A DNA stretch of 14,037 nt from Candidatus Aenigmatarchaeota archaeon. GTDB lineage: Archaea; Aenigmatarchaeota; Aenigmatarchaeia; CG10238-14. The stretch lies in NCBI GenBank assembly GCA_017610225.1, contig JAFCCM010000056.1, positions 1 to 14,037 on the forward strand. The letters run 5' to 3'. Shown in pieces: positions 7,418-14,037 of the stretch. Within the stretch, counting starts at the first letter, position 1, and each line of letters starts with the position of its first letter. Both the position numbers and the translations under genes were made by a program. The notes beneath the pieces were generated by a model, which saw nothing but the letters and a program-made list of their open reading frames with translations, was not told the DNA's origin and made no database searches.

Positions 7418-8077
7418 ATGCAGCACATTCTCAAACCAAAAGACCAAGTAGTGATATTTGTAGATCACAGAGAATCTTCTGATGTAATTAAAGATCTCTC
7501 TGAATATGATTGTAAAGTTATAGAACAACAATTGTCTGTTGGAGATTACTTATGCAGTGATCGTGTTTGTGTTGAAAGAAAAACTGCTGATGATTTTGTT
7601 AGTTCGATTGTTGATGGGAGATTATTTCAGCAACTGGAAGAATTAAAAGATAATTTCACAAAACCTATCCTGATAATAGAAGGTAATAATTTTAGAGAAA
7701 GTATGAATGGGAATGCAATAAAATCTGCTATAGCATCAATAATCCTTGATTATGAAATACCAATAATTATGACAAAAGACGGAGAAGATACAGCAAAAAC
7801 AATATATTGGCTTGCAAAAAGAGAGCAAATCGAATCACGGAAACCGATAGGTATAAAAGGCAAAAAGAAACCGAAAGACATAAAAAAATTACAAGAGCAT
7901 ATTATTTCAGGGCTTCCAGGTGTATCAACTAAAATTTCCAAAAGGATTTTAGAAGAATTCAAGACTATAAAAAAATTCACTAATACAACAGAAGAGCAAC
8001 TGATAAAAGTTGATGGTATTGGAAAGGTCCTTGCAAAAAAACTAAACAAATTGATGAATGAAAAATATGTTGATTAA
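7418..8077 (+). CDS. Hef/XPF-family ERCC4 structure-specific endonuclease
   Basis: 219 residues, the nuclease half of Hef encoded as its own protein; it cuts 3'-flap and fork-type DNA in the XPF/Mus81 family. Seen: D16 in VDHRES, GDY at 42-44, the hallmark ERKxxxD motif (E53, R54, K55, D59) with metal-binding residues intact, and a C-terminal tandem helix-hairpin-helix region (SGLPGVSTKISKRIL at about 164-178 and KVDGIGKVLAKKL at about 197-209) for DNA binding and dimerisation. ATG follows the helicase stop with no spacer (TAAATG), and a weak GTGA lies 5 nt upstream, so expression probably relies on translational coupling. The downstream gene starts in exactly the same way. Crenarchaeal XPF is likewise helicase-free, so a stand-alone nuclease is functionally plausible. 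Confidence 0.93.
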   Translation: MQHILKPKDQVVIFVDHRESSDVIKDLSEYDCKVIEQQLSVGDYLCSDRVCVERKTADDFVSSIVDGRLFQQLEELKDNFTKPILIIEGNNFRESMNGNAIKSAIASIILDYEIPIIMTKDGEDTAKTIYWLAKREQIESRKPIGIKGKKKPKDIKKLQEHIISGLPGVSTKISKRILEEFKTIKKFTNTTEEQLIKVDGIGKVLAKKLNKLMNEKYVD

Positions 8078-9226
8078 ATGGGTAAACCTATAATCGTTGG
8101 ATATGATCCTGGAACTACTGCTGCTTTGGCAATAGTTGATACAAGCAAAAATATTCTCTATCTTAAAAGTAAAAAAGAATTTTCAAGAAAAGAAATAGTT
8201 GAAGCAATAACAAAAAAAGGAAAACCAATCATAATTGCTGGTGACAAAAATCCACTTTCAAAAAATGTTGAAAAACTTGCCAGTTCTTTGGGTTGTAAAA
8301 TATTCGAACCTATGGAAAATCTTTCCAATCTTGAAAAATACAATCTTGTAAGCAATTATCTTGATGTTGTAAAAAATGATCATCAAAGAGATGCGTTGGC
8401 TTCGGCATTAAAAGCATATGCGAATTATTCCAGCATGTTTAAAAAAACTAGTAAAACCATCTCATATCTTGGATTGGCTGAATTCTATGATAAGATACTT
8501 GGGTTGTTAGTAAAAGAAGAAGCCAAAAATATAAATGAATCTGTGAATATGGTATTAAATGAAATCAGAGAAAAAAAGGAGAAGTTTGTTGAAAAGAAAA
8601 GGATGAAAATCAAGACTATCACACCAAAGGAAATTGAAAATCTAAGAGAAACAATCAAAAGACAAAAAAATGATATCAATATACTAAAAAACTACAATGA
8701 AACATTGAAGAAGAGATTAGAGAAAGTCGATAAAAAATTCAAAGAACAAAAAATAAAATCTGAGAAATTTCATGGAAAAAAAACAATAGAAGAAAATGAA
8801 AAAATACACAGACTTGAGAATGAATTGGAAAAAAGAAAAATAGTTATAGAAAAGTTAAAAGTTTTTAGAAGACTTGAAAGTAAAGGTTATACTCCTGTCA
8901 TCGAATTAGAAAGAATTAAACCTGATAAATTAGAATTATTGAACAAAATATTTGGTCTTGAGGATAGGGTATTATTAACAAACAGTTTCATGAATATTCA
9001 GGCATTGAATGATTATAATATACAGGCATTGATAGTTCCAAACATACCGGATAAAGAAATAGTTGAAAGAATTAATTTTCCTATAATATCAAGGGAAGAA
9101 GTTAATGAAGAAGAAATAGAGGAAGTATTGATTGTCAAGAAAAAAGAATTTAATGAAAAAGTTAAAAAGGCCAGAAAGTTAGGAATTATTCAATGGATAA
9201 ACGGCCACAAAAAAAGAAGATTGTAA
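8078..9226 (+). CDS. DUF460 family RNase H-fold (RuvC-like) predicted nuclease with coiled coil
   Basis: 382 residues. The N-terminal domain (about 1-115) has the RNase H/RuvC pattern: IVGYDPGTTAALAIVD with D10 on strand 1, IIIAGDKNP with D56, and KNDHQRDALASALKAY with D101 and D105, four acidic residues placed as in two-metal-ion nucleases; this is the DUF460 signature of archaeal proteins predicted to be nucleases. Residues about 160-290 are a highly charged Lys/Glu coiled coil. The C-terminal part (about 290-382) holds alternating strands and helices (TPVIELERIKPDKLELL; ALIVPNIPDKEIVERI) and a basic end. It is shorter than the roughly 600-residue euryarchaeal members as remembered. It starts at TAAATG directly after the nuclease, in the same frame, with no ribosome-binding site. 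Its place after Hef helicase and nuclease suggests branched-DNA processing (inference). Confidence 0.85.
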   Translation: MGKPIIVGYDPGTTAALAIVDTSKNILYLKSKKEFSRKEIVEAITKKGKPIIIAGDKNPLSKNVEKLASSLGCKIFEPMENLSNLEKYNLVSNYLDVVKNDHQRDALASALKAYANYSSMFKKTSKTISYLGLAEFYDKILGLLVKEEAKNINESVNMVLNEIREKKEKFVEKKRMKIKTITPKEIENLRETIKRQKNDINILKNYNETLKKRLEKVDKKFKEQKIKSEKFHGKKTIEENEKIHRLENELEKRKIVIEKLKVFRRLESKGYTPVIELERIKPDKLELLNKIFGLEDRVLLTNSFMNIQALNDYNIQALIVPNIPDKEIVERINFPIISREEVNEEEIEEVLIVKKKEFNEKVKKARKLGIIQWINGHKKRRL

Positions 9227-9705
9227 AAGAAATATTTTGGTTCTTGTTAAAGTTTAATCTACTGCTTATTCCGTTCTATGCTGTGATATATTTTGATGTT
9301 AATTTTTACTTACTTCAGGAATTGTTTGCTAGTTTTATTGGTTCTGTCTTAAGACTAGGTTATTCTGTTGATGTTTCTGGGTTTTTTATTTATGTTGAAG
9401 ATCTAGCAATAGATATTTCCCGAGATTGTTTAGGATGGAAGAGTGCTTATTCATTATTTGCTTTAGTCTTAGCATCACCAGGCAAGTTGAAAGGTAAATT
9501 TAGATTTCTTGGGTTATGGATTCCTGTTTTTCTTGTGGTTAATATAATCCGGGTTTTAGTTACAATTGTTGTTGGATTAGAGTTTGGCGTTAATTATCTA
9601 GAATTACTTCATAATATTGTCTGGCAGGAAGTTATGATTCTGTCGATAGTTGGTGTTTGGTATCTGTGGTTGAGAAAAGTAAAGAAGAATCATATGAATA
9701 ACTGA
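9193..9705 (+). CDS. Archaeosortase/exosortase family membrane transpeptidase
   Basis: 170 residues with several membrane helices (about 15-35, 40-55, 84-97, 104-130, 144-161). The exosortase/archaeosortase catalytic triad is visible: C79 in SRDCLGWKS, R120 in VNIIRVLV, H140 in LLHNIVW. These enzymes recognise a C-terminal sorting signal of exported proteins and replace it with an anchor, in haloarchaea an archaetidyl lipid. No substrate with an obvious sorting signal is encoded here. The protein is short, close to the single-domain core, so the subclass is not assigned. The start ATG at 9193 overlaps the upstream gene by 34 nt in another frame and has AGGA at 9181-9184, 8 nt upstream, one of the few good Shine-Dalgarno matches here. 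Lacking an evident link to DNA repair, it may simply share the transcript. Confidence 0.88.
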   Translation: MDKRPQKKKIVKEIFWFLLKFNLLLIPFYAVIYFDVNFYLLQELFASFIGSVLRLGYSVDVSGFFIYVEDLAIDISRDCLGWKSAYSLFALVLASPGKLKGKFRFLGLWIPVFLVVNIIRVLVTIVVGLEFGVNYLELLHNIVWQEVMILSIVGVWYLWLRKVKKNHMNN

Positions 9706-9734
9706 GATAAAGTTGTTAATTGTTCTTCTGCTGA

Positions 9735-9745
9735 TTTTTCTTTTT
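9735..9745 (+). terminator. T-rich candidate terminator after the archaeosortase gene
   Basis: Five T, one C, five T lie 30 nt after the archaeosortase stop. Archaeal transcription commonly ends at such T-runs without needing a hairpin. A GCGTG/CACGC hairpin follows directly. Confidence 0.45.
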
Positions 9746-9799
9746 GCGTGCAGTTCCTCACGCTCTCGTCGCTTTGCTCCTCGTGTTTGCTTTGCAAAC
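9746..9799. repeat. GC-richer intergenic island with two small hairpins
   Basis: The stretch is clearly richer in G+C than its surroundings. GCGTG at 9746-9750 pairs with CACGC at 9759-9763 (8-nt loop), and GTTTGC at 9785-9790 pairs with GCAAAC at 9794-9799 (3-nt loop). CACG at 9759-9762 can instead pair with CGTG at 9782-9785. No tRNA, open frame or known RNA family was recognised. It could be a dispersed intergenic repeat, a small RNA or part of a terminator. Confidence 0.5.
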
Positions 9800-9845
9800 T
9801 CCCTAGAGGTTGGTTAAATTCCTGTTATATTCTCCCGCTAGAAAT

Positions 9846-9881
9846 TGATTTTTAGTGTAATGTTCTGAAGACAAAAAATCA
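9846..9881. terminator. Possible bidirectional terminator hairpin between convergent genes
   Basis: TGATTTTT at 9846-9853 and AAAAATCA at 9874-9881 form an 8-bp inverted repeat with a 20-nt loop. The arms supply a T-run on each strand, and the element lies between the convergent archaeosortase (+) and ATP-grasp (-) genes, 40 nt beyond the latter's stop. The stem is AT-only apart from one G-C pair, so the T-runs probably matter more than folding. Confidence 0.4.
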
Positions 9882-9920
9882 GAGTATGTCTAAAATTAAA
9901 AACTGGGGATATTCACCGAT

Positions 9921-11042
9921 TTATTCAACCCTTTCTTGAATAATTAATTTTAGTTCATTAACAATGAAATTTATTAGTTTTTTTGATTTTATCTCATTTA
10001 TCTTTTTTTTATGGTTCCAGTCTATTCCAGGATTGGTATTCCCCTCAACAAAATATAAATTTCCATTATTACTTCGCATAAAATCCAAAGCGTACAGAGA
10101 ATGTTTTAAATTCAATTTTACATCTAATTTTTTAATTATTTTTCTGGTCATAGTTAGAACATCTTTAGGTATTGTTTTTATGGGCATGTAAACCAAATTT
10201 CCACCTTGATGTTCATTGCATTTAAAATTCCCTTTTCTTGCAATTCTTATATATGTCTGTATAATTTCATCGTTTAGTATTATAACTCTCAAATCAATAA
10301 GTCCATAATATTTTCCAAAACTAAAACCCTTATTACAATTAATAAATGGCTGGAGTATGTAAGATAATATTTTTTTGTCCTTTTTGTCTAATTCATACTG
10401 TTTCATTATCTCTTTAAAGCCAAATTTATCAAAATCTACTTTATATATTTTAAAGCCACCCGAACCTGTTTTATCTTTTATTATATAATTATCATTAAAA
10501 TCAACTCTATATCTATACTTTTTTAGTAATTTATCCAACTTGGTTTTAGCTAGAATTATTTTTCGTTTTAAAGGGCTAGTTAATTCTACTGTGGGTATTG
10601 CAAATTCTTTAAAATGTTTATAAGTATTTAATTTATTCCGGAAAATATCTTTCATTTTTCTATTATTGAATGTATAAACAGATTTGAAAGATGTGAGTAA
10701 TTTTAATTTATTTTTTTGTTTGATACTGTCAGGAGTGAATTTATCGAAAAGGACTCGGGAATATGCTTTACTATAATTTCTAATCCATTCTTTATCATAT
10801 GTCCAAAAACTTTGAAAAAGACCCGATCCAATAATATCTTTGGATGTTGAAAAAGCTGCTTTAATGCCCATTTTTTTACATCTCAATAAAAAATAACGAT
10901 AACTATCATTGTAAATTCCATAACTGCTATTGGATGAAAATGGGGGTTTTTCTTTATAATTCCTATCTCTTGCACTATTTGCATTAGATTCTGAGTAAAC
11001 TACAATTGCATCATATATTTTTATTTTACTATTCATATCCAT
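9921..11042 (-). CDS. RimK-like ATP-grasp ligase of unknown substrate
   Basis: 373 residues. The C-terminal two thirds are an ATP-grasp domain: NYIIKDKTGSGGFKIYKV (about 186-202) with ATP-binding lysines and glycine-rich loop, a hinge-like LQPFI (230-234), GLIDLRVIILNDEIIQTYIRIA (248-268), and the Mg-binding pair D320 and E333/N335 in ALDFMRS...FVEGNTNPG, all apparently intact. Such enzymes join a carboxylate to an amine or thiol through an acyl phosphate. The N-terminal part (1-130), with SSYGIYNDSYRYF and FSTSKDIIGSGLFQSFW, resembles no substrate domain I can name. RimK modifies ribosomal protein S6 and relatives make small peptides or lysine precursors, but no partner gene lies nearby. It stands alone between convergent and divergent neighbours. 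M3 is an alternative start. Confidence 0.82.
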   Translation of the reverse strand: MDMNSKIKIYDAIVVYSESNANSARDRNYKEKPPFSSNSSYGIYNDSYRYFLLRCKKMGIKAAFSTSKDIIGSGLFQSFWTYDKEWIRNYSKAYSRVLFDKFTPDSIKQKNKLKLLTSFKSVYTFNNRKMKDIFRNKLNTYKHFKEFAIPTVELTSPLKRKIILAKTKLDKLLKKYRYRVDFNDNYIIKDKTGSGGFKIYKVDFDKFGFKEIMKQYELDKKDKKILSYILQPFINCNKGFSFGKYYGLIDLRVIILNDEIIQTYIRIARKGNFKCNEHQGGNLVYMPIKTIPKDVLTMTRKIIKKLDVKLNLKHSLYALDFMRSNNGNLYFVEGNTNPGIDWNHKKKINEIKSKKLINFIVNELKLIIQERVE

Positions 11043-11043
11043 C

Positions 11044-11059
11044 TTAATATATATATTAA
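11044..11059. promoter_or_regulatory. Perfect 16-bp AT palindrome before the ATP-grasp gene
   Basis: TTAATATATATATTAA is a perfect palindrome, one base away from the ATG at 11040-11042 on the minus strand. A TATA-like TATATT lies about 24-29 nt upstream of that ATG, so the palindrome would cover the transcription start and could be an operator. With only A and T, chance or a simple DNA-unwinding role cannot be excluded. Confidence 0.3.
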
Positions 11060-11171
11060 ATAAGAAATATAGATACTTTGCTATGACTGATATATAACCA
11101 TATAAGTCGGTAGGATCTCCCCAAATAAAAAAAATGACAGGAACAACCAGAAAAGTAAAGAAGTTAAAAAG

Positions 11172-11179
11172 TTAAATAA
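11172..11179 (+). promoter_or_regulatory. Candidate TATA box for the coiled-coil protein gene
   Basis: TTAAATAA lies 35-42 nt before the ATG at 11214 and 23-30 nt before an in-frame GTG at 11202. Transcription would start near 11200, giving either a leaderless GTG start or a short leader carrying GGTG. Another TATA-like box (TATAAG, 11101-11106) lies further upstream. Confidence 0.35.
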
Positions 11180-11213
11180 GAAGAAACAATAATAATTATA
11201 GGTGTGTAGTTCG

Positions 11214-11705
11214 ATGAAAGATTTAGAAAAATTGAATTTAGAATTTTATGATCTTACAAAGTCTTCCCTACTATCTGATCTTGGGAATTTAGAGTGTGAA
11301 AAGAATGTTTCTGGGCCTAAAGTCATAGAAAAGATACCGAAAATTTCAACAGTTAAGAATGAGATTAACCCTATCAATATAAGAGAAAGAGTTAATTGGT
11401 TAGAAATAAGATTGCAAGATTTTGAAAAGACTATAGCCTTGATAAACAGCAACCTTAATGATTTGAGGAATGATTTTAATAAAAGAATTGGAAAAATAGA
11501 GAACCGTGAAAAGATTTCCCCAGAAGTTAGGAGTGAATTGTCTTCTTTGAAGTCACTTATTGGAAAAAATATGAGTGTTAGTGAAGAATTGAAAACAAAA
11601 ATGCCTGTGTTCCTGAGAGAACTTGAAGGTAAAGTTAGTAATATTGACGAAGATATAAAAAAGATTAAGAAAGATGTCTGGAGTAGACCCGTTATTCTTG
11701 AGTAG
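11214..11705 (+). CDS. Coiled-coil protein, function unknown
   Basis: 163 residues from the ATG at 11214, preceded by GGTG at 11201-11204 (9-nt spacing), which looks like a ribosome-binding site. An in-frame GTG at 11202 would add four residues. The protein is soluble and rich in Lys, Glu, Asn and Ser, with no membrane segment. An N-terminal helical stretch (DLEKLNLEFYDLTKSSLL) is followed by a linker with several prolines and a long heptad-like region over about residues 56-155 (for example WLEIRLQDFEKTIALINSNL and LEGKVSNIDEDIKKIKKDV). No catalytic motif was recognised. A scaffold or oligomerising role is possible but not shown. It lies 84 nt upstream of topoisomerase I on the same strand, which has its own promoter. 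Confidence 0.7.
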   Translation: MKDLEKLNLEFYDLTKSSLLSDLGNLECEKNVSGPKVIEKIPKISTVKNEINPINIRERVNWLEIRLQDFEKTIALINSNLNDLRNDFNKRIGKIENREKISPEVRSELSSLKSLIGKNMSVSEELKTKMPVFLRELEGKVSNIDEDIKKIKKDVWSRPVILE

Positions 11706-11759
11706 AAGGGACTTTTTCAAGGAAATTTTCATATCAAAAGAAATCCACTTTCAGTAACA

Positions 11760-11767
11760 TTTATAAA
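11760..11767 (+). promoter_or_regulatory. TATA box of topoisomerase I (leaderless promoter)
   Basis: TTTATAAA sits 23-30 nt before the ATG at 11790, a strong archaeal TATA box at the spacing that puts transcription start on the start codon. The bases between (CTTCCCACACTAGTTTTGAATA) hold no Shine-Dalgarno-like sequence, so initiation is probably leaderless. Confidence 0.7.
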
Positions 11768-11789
11768 CTTCCCACACTAGTTTTGAATA

Positions 11790-13883
11790 ATGACCAAATT
11801 TACATTAATTATCTCAGAAAAACCAAATGCGGCAACAAGGATAGCCCAAGCACTGGCAGAAGGTAAAGTTAAGAAAGTTGGTTCTCGTGGTGCTTACTGG
11901 TTAGAGTTTGAAAGAAAAGGAAAAAAGCATGTTTGTGTTCCAGCAGTAGGACATTTATTTTCTTTAAACAGCATCAAAGGGAATGGATGGGAATATCCTG
12001 ATTTTAATGTAGAATGGGTTCCAACTTATACAAACAAAGGATCAGAATTCACAAAAAAATATTTGAATAACATCAAAAAACTGGTTAAAGATGCTGAAGA
12101 TTTTATTGTTGCTACTGATTTTGATACTGAGGGGGAAGTGATAGGGTATAATATTTTAAGGTTTGTTTGCAAGCAAAAGGGTGCTAAAAGAATGAAGTTC
12201 TCTACTCTTACTAAAGGTGATCTGGAAGAATCTTATGATAATATTTTACCACATATTGAACTTGGACAAGCAGAAGCTGGATTGACAAGGCATTTTCTCG
12301 ATTTTTATTGGGGTATCAACACTACTCGTGCTCTCACACTCGCAATGAAAGAACATACAAACGGATTTGTATTAGTTTCCTCTGGTAGAGTACAAAGTCC
12401 TACTCTGTATATGCTTACACAAAGAGAAATTGAAATAAAAAAGTTTGTTTCAACACCATTCTGGCAACTGGAATTAAATTGTTTAATTGATAACCAAGAA
12501 CTAACCGCAAATTATGAAGAAGATAGGATTTGGGAAAGGCCAAAAGCCAAAAAAATATTTGATGAATGTACAGGCAAAGACGCAACAGTAAAAGATGTTG
12601 AAAAGAGAAAATATAAACAAAAACCACCTTTTCCTTTAGACACAACTACTCTTCAAAGTATTGCTTACACACATTTCAAGTACTCACCAAAACAAACCAT
12701 GTCAATTGCAGAAGCACTTTACAATGCTGGTATAATATCTTACCCAAGAACAGGTAGTCAAAAGCTCCCAGAAAAAATCGGGTATAAAAAAATCTTAGAT
12801 AAACTATCAAAAAATTCTCTATACAAAAGTAGTTGTGAGAAACTTCTTAAACAATCAACATTAAAACCAACAGAAGGTAAAAAAACCGATCCTGCACACC
12901 CTGCTATCTATCCTACCGGTGAGTTTTCTGGGTCTCTGACAGACCAACAAAGAAAAGTTTATGACCTAATCGTTCGAAGGTTTTTATCTGTGTTTGGACC
13001 AGACGCACTCAGAGAAAGCATGAAAGTAACACTAGATGTGAATAATTATAATTACTTGCTTACAGGCAAACATACTATTGATCTAGGATGGATAGAATTC
13101 TATGGAAAATATGCAAAATTTGAGGAACAAATACTACCTGAACTAGTCAAAGGACAGAATGTTAAAGTCAAGGACTTACTCATGTTAGACAAGGAGACAC
13201 AACCGCCTAAACGCTATACACAAGGGTCAATTGTCAAGGAGATGGATAAAAAAGGTTTAGGAACCAAAGCTACACGTGCTAATATTGTTCAGACACTTTA
13301 TGACCGTGGATATATTAAAGATAAGGTCATCCGGGTTACAGGATTCGGAGAACAAGTGGCAGAAGTGCTTGCAGAGAATTGTCCTAAGATTATTAGTGAA
13401 GAGTTGACAAGGAAGTTTGAAGAAGAGATGGAAGACGTCAGGAAAGGGAAGAAGAAAAGGGAAGAAGTTGTGGAAGAAGCCAAAATTCTACTTATCGAGA
13501 TGCTAAAAGGATTCAAGGAAAAACAAAGTAAGATTGGCGAGAAACTATCTAAGGCTTACGTCACATTCAAAAGAGATCAGAAGCAGATTGGAAAATGTCC
13601 TAAGTGTGGAGGAAATCTTAAAATAATTAGATCTAAGAGAACAGGTAAAAGATTTATTGGGTGTAGTAACTATCCTAAATGTGATTGTAGTTATCCTTTA
13701 CCTCAGTTTGGAACTATTACTGTGTTAAGCAAGAAATGCCCTGAATGTGGGTTACCGGTAATCAAAGTTAAAGTCAGAGGTAAGAAACCGTATAGTATGT
13801 GTATTGATCATAAATGTAAGAGCAAAGAGAATTGGGGAAAGAATGGAAAGGATTCTAAAGACTCTAAACCAAATACAACCTAA
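11790..13883 (+). CDS. topA: DNA topoisomerase I (type IA, archaeal)
   Basis: 697 residues. It relaxes negative supercoils by cutting one DNA strand through a 5'-phosphotyrosine. Seen: TOPRIM domain with LIISEKPNAA (E10) and ATDFDTEGE (D110, D112, E114); the PAVGHLFSL segment; the central gate domains with SSGRVQSPTL at 197-206; and the catalytic tyrosine Y318 with R320 in GIISYPRTGS, the archaeal/Top3-like YPRT form. The C-terminus carries two zinc ribbons: C603/C606/C625/C631 and C650/C653/C671/C676. The start fits because the TOPRIM strand begins at residue 5 and the TATA box spacing is right. The last 20 bases overlap the convergent methyltransferase-like gene. The full-length form and intact catalytic residues indicate a functional housekeeping enzyme. 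Confidence 0.96.
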   Translation: MTKFTLIISEKPNAATRIAQALAEGKVKKVGSRGAYWLEFERKGKKHVCVPAVGHLFSLNSIKGNGWEYPDFNVEWVPTYTNKGSEFTKKYLNNIKKLVKDAEDFIVATDFDTEGEVIGYNILRFVCKQKGAKRMKFSTLTKGDLEESYDNILPHIELGQAEAGLTRHFLDFYWGINTTRALTLAMKEHTNGFVLVSSGRVQSPTLYMLTQREIEIKKFVSTPFWQLELNCLIDNQELTANYEEDRIWERPKAKKIFDECTGKDATVKDVEKRKYKQKPPFPLDTTTLQSIAYTHFKYSPKQTMSIAEALYNAGIISYPRTGSQKLPEKIGYKKILDKLSKNSLYKSSCEKLLKQSTLKPTEGKKTDPAHPAIYPTGEFSGSLTDQQRKVYDLIVRRFLSVFGPDALRESMKVTLDVNNYNYLLTGKHTIDLGWIEFYGKYAKFEEQILPELVKGQNVKVKDLLMLDKETQPPKRYTQGSIVKEMDKKGLGTKATRANIVQTLYDRGYIKDKVIRVTGFGEQVAEVLAENCPKIISEELTRKFEEEMEDVRKGKKKREEVVEEAKILLIEMLKGFKEKQSKIGEKLSKAYVTFKRDQKQIGKCPKCGGNLKIIRSKRTGKRFIGCSNYPKCDCSYPLPQFGTITVLSKKCPECGLPVIKVKVRGKKPYSMCIDHKCKSKENWGKNGKDSKDSKPNTT

Positions 13884-14037
13884 TCGGCAGCCAAAACCAC
13901 TTCTTTGTCTTAACAGATTTCCAATTATCAAATTTATAAGAAACAAGAATAATCTTTGTTCCTTTTTTGCATTCCTTTTTAATCTTTTTCTGGAGTTTCT
14001 TTGTAACATATCTAGACAAATAAGCAATGATCACTGT
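13864..14037 (-). CDS. Probable class I SAM-dependent methyltransferase, C-terminal end only
   Basis: A minus-strand frame open to the right edge gives 57 residues, ending at a TAG at 13864-13866. Seen: IIAYLSRYVTKKLQKKIKKE, then CKKGTKIILVSYKFDNW and a C-terminal FWLPIRLYLV. The pattern of helix, 'KKGTKIILVSY' strand and W-containing strand matches the end of a Rossmann-fold methyltransferase, where 'LxPGxRxVSxxFxxPxW' is common. The SAM-binding motifs would lie beyond the window, so substrate and exact family cannot be told. It is convergent with topoisomerase I and overlaps its 3' end by 20 nt. Another minus-strand frame over the same bases is less protein-like and was not chosen. Confidence 0.65.
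   Translation of the reverse strand, partial: TVIIAYLSRYVTKKLQKKIKKECKKGTKIILVSYKFDNWKSVKTKKWFWLPIRLYLV

Noticed and set aside
5873..9226. A reassigned stop codon joining helicase, nuclease and DUF460 into one protein
   Set aside because: TAA ends ordinary genes elsewhere in the window (883, 4048, 8077, 13883), and each TAA here is followed by ATG, so separate proteins are the simpler reading.
9746..9815. Possible tRNA or CRISPR repeat in the GC-rich island
   Set aside because: No cloverleaf with acceptor, anticodon and T arms could be drawn, and there is no regularly spaced direct repeat.
13752..14027. A 91-codon minus-strand frame at the right edge
   Set aside because: It lies in the wrong frame over the topoisomerase zinc ribbon and the methyltransferase end; composition is not protein-like and the other minus frame has clear family resemblance.

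Overview
The window reads as archaeal, most likely an AT-rich DPANN-type lineage (Woesearchaeota/Pacearchaeota-like; inference from gene content, not proven). The pointers are an archaeal YchF-type GTPase, a zinc-ribbon threonine synthase, an archaeal type IA topoisomerase with two C-terminal zinc ribbons, Hef helicase and nuclease, a DUF460 RNase H-fold protein, an archaeosortase-like protease, a FlaK/PibD-like prepilin peptidase, and TATA-like boxes about 22-30 nt before start codons that suggest leaderless mRNAs. No rRNA, tRNA, CRISPR array or insertion sequence was recognised. No stretch longer than about 215 nt lacks a gene.

Left part (1-2460, + strand): the end of a YvcK/CofD-family gene, then two damaged genes side by side. 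The first is an endonuclease III-like DNA glycosylase that has lost an internal segment including the expected catalytic Asp region. The second is a prepilin peptidase interrupted by an exact 103-bp tandem duplication that shifts the frame; removing one copy restores a single 284-residue protein.

Middle (2507-5532): a small three-helix membrane protein (-), a YchF-like GTPase (+) transcribed divergently from it, a cysteine-rich membrane-anchored small protein (-) and threonine synthase (-).

Repair block (5576-9705, + strand, operon-like): a thioredoxin-fold protein without any cysteine, Hef helicase, a separate Hef/XPF-type ERCC4 nuclease, a DUF460 RuvC-like protein with a long coiled coil, and an overlapping archaeosortase. 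Helicase, nuclease and DUF460 lie in one reading frame, separated only by a TAA stop directly followed by ATG at both joints. The layout suggests co-translation and a shared role for the three in processing branched or stalled DNA.

Right part (9706-14037): a GC-richer hairpin-bearing intergenic region with a possible bidirectional terminator, an orphan ATP-grasp ligase (-), an unrecognised coiled-coil protein (+), topoisomerase I (+) with a clear leaderless promoter, and the C-terminal end of a probable SAM-dependent methyltransferase (-) that overlaps the topoisomerase end convergently.
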